In this document: one piece after another, positions 7,047 to 14,931 of the stretch | How the letters are laid out: each line of letters opens with the position of its first letter | How positions within the stretch are numbered: the first letter of the stretch is position 1 | Program-made: the position numbers and the translations under genes | Virus record (IMG/VR): IMGVR_UViG_3300043437_001350 | Span: 1-31,407 of that record | From: a virus | Length of the DNA: 31,407 bases | Reading direction: 5' to 3' (one strand) | Notes under the pieces: model-generated | What the model was told of the DNA's origin: nothing | Seen by the model: only the letters and a program-made list of their open reading frames with translations | Database searches by the model: none

Positions 7047-7283
7047 ATGATGGGAGATTTCCTCAGTCCTAAGGAGTTATCGCAGCGTTGGAAGCTGTCC
7101 TACAGCACGCTTGAACGGTGGCGATGGCTTGGTGTCGGGCCGAATTACCTCAGGATTGGCGGACGCGTCCGCTACCGCCTTGAAGATATTCTGGCCTTTG
7201 AAAGCCTGCATGATGAACAGGCCATCCGCAGTCTTGCCGATAACGCAGAAGTTGAGGCAGTGGTCGGAGGTGCGGCATGCTGA
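7047..7283 (+). CDS. AlpA/MerR-like helix-turn-helix protein
   Basis: 78 aa from the ATG at 7047 with AGGAG 8 nt upstream; a start at 7050 is equally readable. A single winged HTH fills the protein: LSPKELSQRWKLSYSTLERW, then GGRVRYRLEDILAFE, the classic excisionase/AlpA pattern in which the wing reads RVRY. It opens the main early operon, so it may be an excisionase or an early transcription regulator. Its 3' end overlaps the next gene by 7 nt. Confidence 0.85.
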   Translation: MMGDFLSPKELSQRWKLSYSTLERWRWLGVGPNYLRIGGRVRYRLEDILAFESLHDEQAIRSLADNAEVEAVVGGAAC

Positions 7284-7762
7284 GAAACCGTATCACCCTT
7301 GCCGATCTGCGCACGCTGCCGGTTGGCGAGATTATGAACTTGCCACCAGCGGAATTGTTGCTGTTGCAGGAAGAAGCCGCCGAAGCCTTTGAATCAGCAA
7401 AGTTGACCAAAGAATGGCTGGAGAACGCCATCCGCATTAAATATGACACCCGCTTTCAGGCCTTACGCCAGCAGCACGACAAGCCGTTTGGCACCGTGCA
7501 TCTGGACGATGACGGCTGCACCGTCACTTGCGATGTGCCGAAAAAGCCCGAATGGGATCAGCAGAAACTGGCAGCGGTGGTGGAACAAATCCGCACTGCT
7601 GGTGACAATCCCTCAGAGTATGTGGACGTTACCTACAAGGTGGCGGAGCGCAAATTCACCGCTTGGCCGGAACACATTCGCCAGACGTTCGCCCCGGCGC
7701 GGGTGCTGAAAGCCGGTAAAGCAACGGTTTCCATCAAAATGAATGAGGGAGGCCAGCCATGA
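7277..7762 (+). CDS. Unknown early protein upstream of Sak4-like ATPase
   Basis: 161 aa, overlapping the HTH gene by 7 nt and the ATPase gene by 4 nt (ATGA), so it is embedded in a coupled series. The N-terminal half is helical (LPVGEIMNLPPAELLLLQEE) and the C-terminal half is a mixed region with aromatic residues ending in VSIKMNEGG. I recognise no domain. The context points to the recombination/replication machinery, possibly as a partner of the Sak4-like protein. Confidence 0.8.
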   Translation: MLRNRITLADLRTLPVGEIMNLPPAELLLLQEEAAEAFESAKLTKEWLENAIRIKYDTRFQALRQQHDKPFGTVHLDDDGCTVTCDVPKKPEWDQQKLAAVVEQIRTAGDNPSEYVDVTYKVAERKFTAWPEHIRQTFAPARVLKAGKATVSIKMNEGGQP

Positions 7763-8598
7763 CCCTCCCCATCATCACCGCCGACCAGCGGTTGGCAGAA
7801 AAGCGCGGCATTAAAGGCTGCATTTTCGGAAAACCCGGGATTGGCAAAACGTCGCTGTTGTGGACGCTGGAGCCTAGCAAAACTCTGTTTTTTGATCTTG
7901 AGGCCGGCGACCTTGCCGTTGAAGGACTGAAAATCGACAGCATCCGCCCGCGCACGTGGCTGGAATGCCGAGATTTTGCCGTGTTCATTGGGGGTGCTAA
8001 CCCAGCATTGCGCGATGATCAGCCCTACAGCACCGCGCATTTTCAAGCCGTGTGCGAAAAATTCGGCGATCCCGCTGGCCTCGACCGCTATGAGACCATC
8101 TTTGTTGATTCCATCACGGTAGCGGGACGGCTATGCTTTCAATGGTGCAAAGGCCAGCCGCAGGCGTTTTCGGATAAGACCGGCAAGCCTGACACGCGAG
8201 GCGCATATGGTTTGCACGGGCAGGAGATGATCGCTTGGCTGACCCACTTGCAGCATACCCGCGCCAAAAACGTGTGGTTTGTTGGCATCTTGGATGAAAA
8301 AACCGATGACTTCAACCGGCGGTTTTTCGCGCCGCAGATTGAGGGCAGTAAAACAGGTTTGGAACTGCCCGGTATCGTCGATCAGGTCATCACCATGGCG
8401 GCGATCACGCCCGACGATGGCGCAGACCCTTACCGCGCCTTCATCTGCCACACCCTTAATCCCTTTGGGTATCCAGCGAAAGACCGCTCCGGGCGGCTTG
8501 CACTCATCGAAGAACCACACCTCGGCAAGCTGATGGCAAAAGTCAGGCAACCAGCAGAACGCCAGTTGTCGTGGGATGTGCCGCCCGCCGCCGTCTGA
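7759..8598 (+). CDS. Sak4-like phage RecA-fold ATPase
   Basis: 279 aa. Walker A is GKPGIGKTS at 24-32 and the Walker B strand is TIFVDSIT near 113-120, the pattern of phage nucleotide-binding AAA_24/Sak4 proteins. In phages these single-strand annealing RecA-fold proteins work with an SSB to recombine DNA ends during replication. The next gene looks like an SSB, which supports the call. A zinc site or separate DNA-binding domain is not visible. The short 49-bp gap that follows contains AAGGAA for the next gene. Confidence 0.85.
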   Translation: MTLPIITADQRLAEKRGIKGCIFGKPGIGKTSLLWTLEPSKTLFFDLEAGDLAVEGLKIDSIRPRTWLECRDFAVFIGGANPALRDDQPYSTAHFQAVCEKFGDPAGLDRYETIFVDSITVAGRLCFQWCKGQPQAFSDKTGKPDTRGAYGLHGQEMIAWLTHLQHTRAKNVWFVGILDEKTDDFNRRFFAPQIEGSKTGLELPGIVDQVITMAAITPDDGADPYRAFICHTLNPFGYPAKDRSGRLALIEEPHLGKLMAKVRQPAERQLSWDVPPAAV

Positions 8599-8647
8599 TT
8601 CTCCTCCGTCCTGAATTTTCAACCCTCAATTTAAGGAACCCATTGCC

Positions 8648-9241
8648 ATGTCCTGGAACGATTTCAACACCGCTGATGAACAGCGCGATTACGACCTGAT
8701 CCCGAAAGGCACGCTCGCCCGCGTGCGCATGACCATTCGCCCTGGGGGTCTGAACGACCCGGCGCAAGGCTGGACGGGGGGTTATGCCACGAGAGGCAAA
8801 AATACCGACGCTGTCTACCTCGACTGCGAATTTGTCATTTTAGAAGGCAAATACGCCAAACGTAAAGTATGGACGCTGATTGGCCTCTATAGCCCCAAGG
8901 GGCCAGACTGGGGCAATCAGGGACGCGCCTTCATCAAGGGCATTCTCAATTCCTCCCGTCGCCTGAATCCCAAAGATAACTCCCCAGAAGCCCAGACCAG
9001 ACGCCGCATTGCCGGGTTTCAGGAATTGGACGGTATTGAGTTTCTTGCCAAGATCGACATCGAAAACGGGGATCGTGGTGATAAGAACGTCATCAAGCTG
9101 GCCATCACGCCCGATCACAAGGAATACGCCGCCCTGATGGGCGGGGCTGGGTATGGCGCTCCTGCCGCAAGCTACGCGCCGCCCGCTGTCGTGCAGCCTG
9201 TGCCTGCCACGCCCTCCAACCGCCCCAGCTGGGCGCAGTAA
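8648..9241 (+). CDS. Probable phage single-stranded DNA-binding protein
   Basis: 197 aa. Residues 1-155 form a compact beta-rich domain (YDLIPKGTLARVRMTIRPGG, later FLAKIDIENG and KNVIKLAITPD) resembling DUF669/SSB-like OB proteins. The last 35 residues are disordered, rich in Pro and Ala, and end in PSWAQ, like an SSB tail that recruits partners, though without the usual acidic tip. Position directly after a Sak4-like ATPase and before a helicase supports an SSB role in recombination-dependent replication. The family call is inference. Confidence 0.65.
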   Translation: MSWNDFNTADEQRDYDLIPKGTLARVRMTIRPGGLNDPAQGWTGGYATRGKNTDAVYLDCEFVILEGKYAKRKVWTLIGLYSPKGPDWGNQGRAFIKGILNSSRRLNPKDNSPEAQTRRRIAGFQELDGIEFLAKIDIENGDRGDKNVIKLAITPDHKEYAALMGGAGYGAPAASYAPPAVVQPVPATPSNRPSWAQ

Positions 9242-9252
9242 CGGGGGCGGTG

Positions 9253-10929
9253 ATGATTTTACGTCCCCGACAAAAGCTGTTTGTTGAGCGCAGCCTTGCG
9301 GCACTCAGCACCCACGGCAACACCCTTGGCGTGGCACCGACCGGTGCGGGCAAAACGGTGATGCTGTCGGCGGTGGCGGGCGGCCTGCTGCAAGGTGGCG
9401 GCAAAGCCTGTATCATCGCTCACCGCGACGAGCTGACCAGCCAGAACGAGGCCAAGTTCCGCAAGGTTAATCCAGACGTTTCCACCAGCGTGGTGGACGC
9501 AAACGCCAAAGATTGGGTGGGACAGGCCACCTTTGCCATGGTGCAGACCCTGTGCCGCCCACAGACCCTAGACTCCATGCCCGCCCTCGACTTACTAGTG
9601 GTGGACGAAGCGCATCACATCACGGCGGGCAGTTACCGACGGATTATTGAAAAAGCGCAGACGCTCAACACGAATGTCCGAATTTATGGTGTTACTGCCA
9701 CGCCGTCACGCGGCGATAAAAAAGCCCTGCGTGAAGTGTTCAGCAATGTGGCTGACCAGATCCGTATTGGCGAGCTGATTGCCAGTGGGCACCTCGTGTC
9801 GCCACGCACGTTTGTGATTGATGCAGGTGCTACGGGTGAATTGCAAAATGTCCGCAAGCTGGCCGATGACTTCGACATGAAGGCGGTGGAAGCGGTGATG
9901 AACAAATCGCCTGTCACCGATGCCGTGATCCGCCACTGGCGGGAAAAGGCCGGTGACCGCAAGACCGTCGTTTTCTGCTCAACCTTGAAGCATGCCGCCG
10001 ATGTCACCACTGCCTTCCAAGCAGCGGGCATTGCCGCTGTGCTGGTACATGGCGAATTATCGGCAGCCGAGCGCAAGGCCGCGCTGGCCTGTTTTGAAAA
10101 CGGCCAAGCGCAGGTGGTGGTCAACGTGGCTGTGCTGACCGAAGGCTGGGATTATCCGCCCACGTCCTGTGTCGTGCTGCTGCGTCCTAGTTCCTTTAAA
10201 TCCACCATGATCCAGATGATCGGGCGGGGGCTGCGTACCATCGACCCAGAGATTCACCCTGGCATTCTCAAAACCGACTGCGTGGTGCTGGATTTCGGCA
10301 CCTCGACGCTGCTGCACGGCTCGCTGGAGCAGGATGCCAGTCTTGATGTGCGTGAGAGCAAGGCCAGCAGCGCCCTGACCAAAACCTGCCCAGCCTGCGC
10401 CGGTGAAATACCGCTACGGGCAAAAGAATGTCCCCTGTGCGGCGCGGAGCAACCGGAGGGCGAAAATGATGCCAACGATGAAGCCTTGGCCGATTTCGTC
10501 ATGACCGAGATCGACCTGCTCAGCCGTTCCAGTTTCCGCTGGTGCGATCTGTTCGGGGATGACGCCGCGTTGCTGGCGCAAGGGTTCAATGCTTGGGCAG
10601 GCGTGTTCTTCCTCGAAGGCCGCTGGCACGCGGTGGGTGGTGGCAAGGAGCTACCAGCACGCCTGCTAGCCATTGGTGACCGCATGGTGGCACTGGCCGC
10701 CGCCGATGACTGGCTCAATGATAATGAAACTGACGACAGTGCCAGCAAAACCCGCCGCTGGTTGAGTTTGCCTGCAACCGATAAACAACTGGAATTGCTG
10801 CCTACAGAATACCGCAGTGATTACGGCCTGACCCGTTATCAAGCGTCCACCCTCATCACTTTCCGCTTCAACCGCCGTGCCATTCAGCAGTTGGTGTTCA
10901 AGGCTTCTAGACAGAGAGAGGCCACGTGA
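9253..10929 (+). CDS. XPB/Ssl2-type SF2 DNA helicase with zinc ribbon
   Basis: 558 aa from ATG 9253 (a GTG at 9250 is also in frame; GGGGG at 9243-9247 serves either). SF2 motifs are clear: motif I APTGAGKT near 28-35, motif II DEAH near 118-121, motif III VTATPSRG near 145-152, motif VI QMIGRGLR near 320-327. A zinc ribbon follows (CPAC near 379, CPLC about 15 residues later). The final 150 residues are a helical unknown domain. It would unwind or remodel DNA during phage replication or recombination. Confidence 0.9.
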   Translation: MILRPRQKLFVERSLAALSTHGNTLGVAPTGAGKTVMLSAVAGGLLQGGGKACIIAHRDELTSQNEAKFRKVNPDVSTSVVDANAKDWVGQATFAMVQTLCRPQTLDSMPALDLLVVDEAHHITAGSYRRIIEKAQTLNTNVRIYGVTATPSRGDKKALREVFSNVADQIRIGELIASGHLVSPRTFVIDAGATGELQNVRKLADDFDMKAVEAVMNKSPVTDAVIRHWREKAGDRKTVVFCSTLKHAADVTTAFQAAGIAAVLVHGELSAAERKAALACFENGQAQVVVNVAVLTEGWDYPPTSCVVLLRPSSFKSTMIQMIGRGLRTIDPEIHPGILKTDCVVLDFGTSTLLHGSLEQDASLDVRESKASSALTKTCPACAGEIPLRAKECPLCGAEQPEGENDANDEALADFVMTEIDLLSRSSFRWCDLFGDDAALLAQGFNAWAGVFFLEGRWHAVGGGKELPARLLAIGDRMVALAAADDWLNDNETDDSASKTRRWLSLPATDKQLELLPTEYRSDYGLTRYQASTLITFRFNRRAIQQLVFKASRQREAT

Positions 10930-11282
10930 GATGTGCAATCTGTATCAGAGAAGAGCGCGGTTTCGGCTGGTTCGACCCACAAACACCGCTGTTCAGTCCG
11001 CACCGCCAAAAATCGTACCGCAAGTTCTGCTCGATGCGCTGCCAGAACATCTATGCGGCGCAGCGGCGGAGGCACGCCATGATTGACCCAACCCCACTGG
11101 AACGCGCCGCCTTGCAGGCATGCTTGAAGCCCATGGGTGAACTCATGGCCGAGATCGGCTTTGACGTACCGCTCGCCCGCTACAACCGAGAGCAGGCATT
11201 GCAGCTGATTGAGGTGATCGTCACCGCTTTTCAGGAACGAATTGTCGCCGCCAGCGCGGATGCCTCGGAGGTGCCTTTCTGA
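10926..11282 (+). CDS. DUF6511 zinc-binding protein
   Basis: 118 aa, starting at a GTG that overlaps the helicase stop (GTGA). Cysteines C3/C6 and C35/C39 (CAIC, CSMRC) with FGWFDP between them form a treble-clef-like zinc knuckle, the DUF6511 signature seen in alphaproteobacterial phage early operons. The C-terminal part is helical. Function is unknown; zinc knuckle plus operon position suggest nucleic-acid binding. It overlaps the nuclease start by one base. Confidence 0.75.
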   Translation: MRCAICIREERGFGWFDPQTPLFSPHRQKSYRKFCSMRCQNIYAAQRRRHAMIDPTPLERAALQACLKPMGELMAEIGFDVPLARYNREQALQLIEVIVTAFQERIVAASADASEVPF

Positions 11283-12037
11283 TGCTGGATTTCAACCACC
11301 GCCCCGCACCCGCCGAACGTATTGTTGAGGCCATCGATTCTGCTTTGGAAACCCAGCATGCCGCGCAGCAACCTCGGAATTATCTGGGTGCATCCCGCAT
11401 TGGTGCCGACTGCGATCGCGCCCTGCAATACGAATATTTGCACACGCCGGTGGATGCTGGGCGCAGTTTCAGTGGCAAGCTGCTGCGAATATTTGAGGCA
11501 GGCCATACCTTTGAAGCCATGGCGGCGGGCTGGCTACGCTTGGCTGGGTTCGACCTTTTCACCGAAAAAGCGGATGGCAGCCAATTTGGCTTCACAGCGG
11601 CAGGCGGGCGCATTCGCGGCCATGTGGACGGTATTATTAACGGCGCACCCGCTGAACTTGGGCTGACTTTCCCGATGCTATGGGAATGCAAGGCACTCAA
11701 CAACAAGTCATGGAAAGACACACAAAAGCGCGGTCTGGTGCTCTCGAAGCCTGTTTATGCCGCTCAGATAGCTATCTATCAGGCGTATCTGGACGGATCT
11801 GTGCCAGGTGTTGCCAGTAATCCCGCGCTGTTTACCGCTATCAACAAGGATACGGCGGAACTTTACATCGAACTGCTGCCGTTCGATGCCGCGCTGGCGC
11901 AAAAAATGAGCGACCGTGCTGTCAAGATCCTGCAGGCTTGTGATGCGCACGAACTGTTGCCACGCATTGCCAATGATTCCGCGCACCACGTCTGTAAGAT
12001 GTGCGCCTGGCAAGATCGATGCTGGGGGCAGTCATGA
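11282..12037 (+). CDS. Cas4/AddB-like Fe-S PD-(D/E)XK exonuclease
   Basis: 251 aa. The nuclease core shows D116 (GHVDG), then E135-X-K137 (WECK), the PD-(D/E)XK spacing. C44 near the N-terminus and C238, C241, C247 at the C-terminus (CKMCAWQDRC) match the split four-cysteine cage that binds a 4Fe-4S cluster in Cas4, AddB and related phage exonucleases. There is no CRISPR array or cas1 nearby, so the likely role is resecting DNA ends for the Sak4/SSB recombination pathway. Its stop overlaps the primase start (ATGA). Confidence 0.9.
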   Translation: MLDFNHRPAPAERIVEAIDSALETQHAAQQPRNYLGASRIGADCDRALQYEYLHTPVDAGRSFSGKLLRIFEAGHTFEAMAAGWLRLAGFDLFTEKADGSQFGFTAAGGRIRGHVDGIINGAPAELGLTFPMLWECKALNNKSWKDTQKRGLVLSKPVYAAQIAIYQAYLDGSVPGVASNPALFTAINKDTAELYIELLPFDAALAQKMSDRAVKILQACDAHELLPRIANDSAHHVCKMCAWQDRCWGQS

Positions 12038-14166
12038 GCAATGTCCACTGGCTGGATTTTAATGATGCCGCTGAACAAACGCCAGAAGAGTCCTTTGAGA
12101 CACGGCGGGAACGGTTGCGAGGGGCGTTGATTGGGCAACTACCCAGCGCTCTGCATCATCTGTTCCCCAGCGGCAAAATCCGTAACGGCGCATTCAAGAT
12201 TGGCGGTCTTGACGGCCAGCGTGGCGATAGCCTCACCGTCACGCTGCGCGGGGAACAGGCGGGATTGTGGCAGGATTTTGCCACCGGTGAAGGCGGCGAT
12301 GTGTTCGACCTATGGGCAGCCGTACACCGCTTGGACACACGGCGGGATTTTGCCGCGCTGTTGGAGAATATCGAAAGCTGGCTGGGCACGGCACCAATTC
12401 ACACAATGCCCCGCCGCGAGCCGCCTTTAGATGATTTAGGTGCTCCCACCGCCCGCTGGGACTATTTGGATGCGACAGGTAACCTGATCGCCTGCGTCTA
12501 TCGCTACGACACGCCGGACGGCAAGGAGTTCCGCCCGTGGGACGTTAAAGCCCGCCGCCACAAAGCACCCGACCCGCGCCCTCTGTATAACCAGCCGAGC
12601 ATCGCCAGTGCTGACCGCGTGGTGTTGGTGGAAGGCGAAAAATGCGCCGATGCGCTGATTGCTAAAGGCATCTGCGCTACTACCGCCATGAATGGTGCCA
12701 ATGCGCCGGTTGAGAAAACCGACTGGTCACCACTTGCTGGCAAGCATGTCCTGATCTGGCCAGATAACGACGAGGCAGGCAAAGCCTACGCCCTGCGTGC
12801 CGCCGATGCGCTGCGGCTGGCGGGTGCGGCCTCGGTGGCTGTTCTCACCACGCCTGCGGGCAAGCCGCTTAAATGGGACGCCGCCGATGCTGTTGCGGAG
12901 GGCTTCGACATTCCCGCGTTTCTGGGAGCTACGCCTTTTAAATCCTCTTTGTTGCTGCCGAAGGCGAAACTGCTGCGTGCCTATGCGCACGACACCTCGC
13001 CGATGCCACCCGATCTCATCGCGCCGCGTCTGCTCACACCCGCTGGACTGCTGGCTTTTGGCGGTGCACCCAAGGTGGGGAAAACCGATTTTATCCTGTG
13101 TCTGTGCATTCATATGGCGGCGGGGCTGGCGTTCCTGGGATTTCAGCCTGCACGGCCTTTGCGCATCTTCATCCTGCAGGCGGAAATCCAGTATCATTAC
13201 CTCCGCGAGCGCATCCAGCAGCTGTCGCTGGCCGCCCACATCGTTGAACTGGCGTGGGACAATCTCGCCATCACGCCGCAGTTCAAGATGATCCTGAACG
13301 AAGCTGGCGTGTTGGCGGTGGCCGCGCTGATTCGGGAGATGTTTCCCGACCAGCCACCCGATATCATCGTCATCGACCCCTTGCGCAACTTGTTTGACGG
13401 CGGCTCCGAAGGCAACAGCGAGAACGACAACAACGCCATGCTGTTTTTCCTGCGCGAGCGGGTGGAACGGTTGCGTGACATGGTGAATCCTGATGCGGGG
13501 ATCATCCTCGCCCACCACACGCGAAAAATCGGCAAGAAACAGCTGGAGGAAGACCCGTTTCAAGCTCTTTCGGGTGCCAGCAGCCTTCGCAGCTATTACA
13601 GCAGCGGGCTGATTCTAGCCCGCCCGAACGAGTTGGACAGTAAGCGGCATCTGTATTTTGAGTTGCGCAACGGCCAGTCGCCCGCCCGCAAGATTATCGA
13701 CAAGATTGCTGGTCAGTGGGTGGAGCTAAACCCGTTCAGCGAACGGTTGGTTGGGCTTCAGCACGGTGAACGGCTGGATGCTGAACGGCGGCGCAAGCGC
13801 GATGTCATCCTGCAACTGCTCTACGATGAAGCAAAAGAAGGTCGTGCGTACACCATCGCCCAGTTTGCCGAACGATTCGAGAATCGCGGCGGTCTTGGCA
13901 GCAACCGCTCGGTACAGGAACGCATCAGCGTGCTGACCACCAAGGGCTACATCAAGTTTTTCCGCAATATCAAAGATTACCAGCTACCGCAGCCAGAGCG
14001 CAGCAAGTTTGGCTATCTGTGCGTTGAAGCCATGCTGCTTACCCTTCCAAACGGTCAGGAAGCCCCCGTTTTACCGACCCACTTCAAATGCCCACAGAGC
14101 GGTATGCCTCGTGAGGTCGAAAACCCCAACATCTGGATTTATCAGGAGGAAGAGCATGAAAATTAA
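12034..14166 (+). CDS. Phage primase-helicase (Toprim + RepA-like ATPase)
   Basis: 710 aa from ATG 12034, preceded by GGGGG and overlapping the previous stop. Order: a short N-terminal unit with an FATGEGGD loop (about 82-93); Toprim domain with VEGEK near 199-203 and DND at 244-246; RecA-like AAA_25 ATPase with Walker A GAPKVGKT 344-351 and Walker B IIVID 444-448; a C-terminal winged-helix region. Such fusions prime and unwind phage replication origins. No separate primase zinc finger is visible at the N-terminus. The following CAGAATGC array makes this protein the likely initiator or its partner. Confidence 0.9.
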   Translation: MSNVHWLDFNDAAEQTPEESFETRRERLRGALIGQLPSALHHLFPSGKIRNGAFKIGGLDGQRGDSLTVTLRGEQAGLWQDFATGEGGDVFDLWAAVHRLDTRRDFAALLENIESWLGTAPIHTMPRREPPLDDLGAPTARWDYLDATGNLIACVYRYDTPDGKEFRPWDVKARRHKAPDPRPLYNQPSIASADRVVLVEGEKCADALIAKGICATTAMNGANAPVEKTDWSPLAGKHVLIWPDNDEAGKAYALRAADALRLAGAASVAVLTTPAGKPLKWDAADAVAEGFDIPAFLGATPFKSSLLLPKAKLLRAYAHDTSPMPPDLIAPRLLTPAGLLAFGGAPKVGKTDFILCLCIHMAAGLAFLGFQPARPLRIFILQAEIQYHYLRERIQQLSLAAHIVELAWDNLAITPQFKMILNEAGVLAVAALIREMFPDQPPDIIVIDPLRNLFDGGSEGNSENDNNAMLFFLRERVERLRDMVNPDAGIILAHHTRKIGKKQLEEDPFQALSGASSLRSYYSSGLILARPNELDSKRHLYFELRNGQSPARKIIDKIAGQWVELNPFSERLVGLQHGERLDAERRRKRDVILQLLYDEAKEGRAYTIAQFAERFENRGGLGSNRSVQERISVLTTKGYIKFFRNIKDYQLPQPERSKFGYLCVEAMLLTLPNGQEAPVLPTHFKCPQSGMPREVENPNIWIYQEEEHEN

Positions 14167-14452
14167 CCACTATCACGCCCAAAGGGCAGAATGCAGAACT
14201 GGGGGAGCAAAATGCAGAATGCAACCGCCCTGCATTCTGGAACGCAGTATAATCAACATGTTAAAGCAGATTACAGAATGCGGCGCATTCTGGTCTGCAT
14301 TCTGTGCAGTTTGCTCGCAAACCCTTATTTTCCTTGGGTTTCAGAACACGGAGCAGAATGCACGCAGACTCCCCCCTATAAGGGGGGTGAATACCACCCC
14401 TTATGACGGGGGAGAGGCTGCTACCCGCACGCTGGTGGGGAGGGTCATATGA
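14156..14452 (+). CDS. Small ORF across the CAGAATGC array, doubtful
   Basis: 98 aa with a strong ribosome site (CAGGAGGAAGAG) and ATGA overlap with the resolvase gene, so it may be translated. Against it, much of the sequence is dictated by the DNA repeats (AECR, KCRM, ECGAF, SAFCAV), it is cysteine-rich with no recognisable fold, and its composition differs from neighbours. It may instead be a translated leader that keeps ribosomes moving through the origin-like region. Confidence 0.35.
   Translation: MKINHYHAQRAECRTGGAKCRMQPPCILERSIINMLKQITECGAFWSAFCAVCSQTLIFLGFQNTEQNARRLPPIRGVNTTPYDGGEAATRTLVGRVI
14186..14361. repeat. CAGAATGC iteron-like array (seven copies, both strands)
   Basis: CAGAATGC occurs at 14187-14194, 14215-14222, 14274-14281 and 14354-14361, and its complement GCATTCTG at 14232-14239, 14285-14292 and 14297-14304. 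Most copies are flanked by a further G or T/G to give GCAGAATGC. A chance 8-mer would occur far less than once in this length. The array lies directly after the primase-helicase gene, as iterons do at phage origins. It could alternatively be an operator cluster for the resolvase and next gene. Confidence 0.7.
14371..14404 (+). promoter_or_regulatory. Two mutually exclusive hairpins before the resolvase gene
   Basis: CCCCCC (14371-14376) can pair with GGGGGG (14382-14387) over a TATAA loop. Alternatively ATAAGGGG (14378-14385) pairs perfectly with CCCCTTAT (14397-14404) over an 11-nt loop. Because they share the G run only one can form. No T run follows, so this is not a simple terminator; it may be an RNA switch, a protein site or part of the origin. 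Confidence 0.5.
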
Positions 14453-14931
14453 GCGATACCTTCACGACCATCCTTGCCCTTGATCTTGGCACCACCCTTG
14501 GCTGGGCGCTGCGCGGTGACGCTGGGCGTATCTTCAGCGGCACGGTATGCTTCAAGCCCCGCCGTTTTGAAGGCGGTGGCATGCGCTACCTGCGTTTCCA
14601 ACACTGGCTGGAGGAGACGCACCGAGTCAGCGGCGGCATTCAAGCCGTGTATTTTGAGGAAGTCCGTCGCCATCTCGGTGTTGATGCCGCCCACACCTAC
14701 GGCGGTTTCCTGAGCCATTTCACTGCATGGTGTGAAAAACACAGCATTCCCTACAGCAGCGTACCCGTGGGCACCATCAAGCAATCCGACACTGGTAAGG
14801 GAAACGCCAGCAAGGAAGCCGTGATCCAAGCGATGCAAGCCCTCGGCCACCCCCCCAGCGACGACAACGAAGCCGATGCCCTCGCACTCCTGCACTGGGC
14901 AATCAAAAACCATGGAGGCCAGCATGGCTAA
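14449..14931 (+). CDS. RuvC-like Holliday junction resolvase (phage)
   Basis: 160 aa. RNase H-fold acidic residues are in place: D12 in LALDLGTT, E70/E71 in YFEEVRRH, and D139 and D143 in DDNEADAL. The KGNASKEAV segment before the last motif is typical of phage RuvC-like enzymes. It would cleave branched intermediates left by recombination so DNA can be packaged. The start overlaps the upstream small ORF by 4 nt, and the 3' end overlaps the next gene by 8 nt. Confidence 0.88.
   Translation: MSDTFTTILALDLGTTLGWALRGDAGRIFSGTVCFKPRRFEGGGMRYLRFQHWLEETHRVSGGIQAVYFEEVRRHLGVDAAHTYGGFLSHFTAWCEKHSIPYSSVPVGTIKQSDTGKGNASKEAVIQAMQALGHPPSDDNEADALALLHWAIKNHGGQHG

Noticed and set aside
11282-12037. Cas4 as evidence of a CRISPR system
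   Set aside because: No cas1/cas2 and no repeat-spacer array in the window; the Fe-S nuclease is embedded in a phage replication operon.
12727-13563. Minus-strand 278-aa open frame inside the primase-helicase
   Set aside because: Antisense shadow of a gene with clear Toprim and Walker motifs; rich in Gln, His and Arg as expected for a complement frame.
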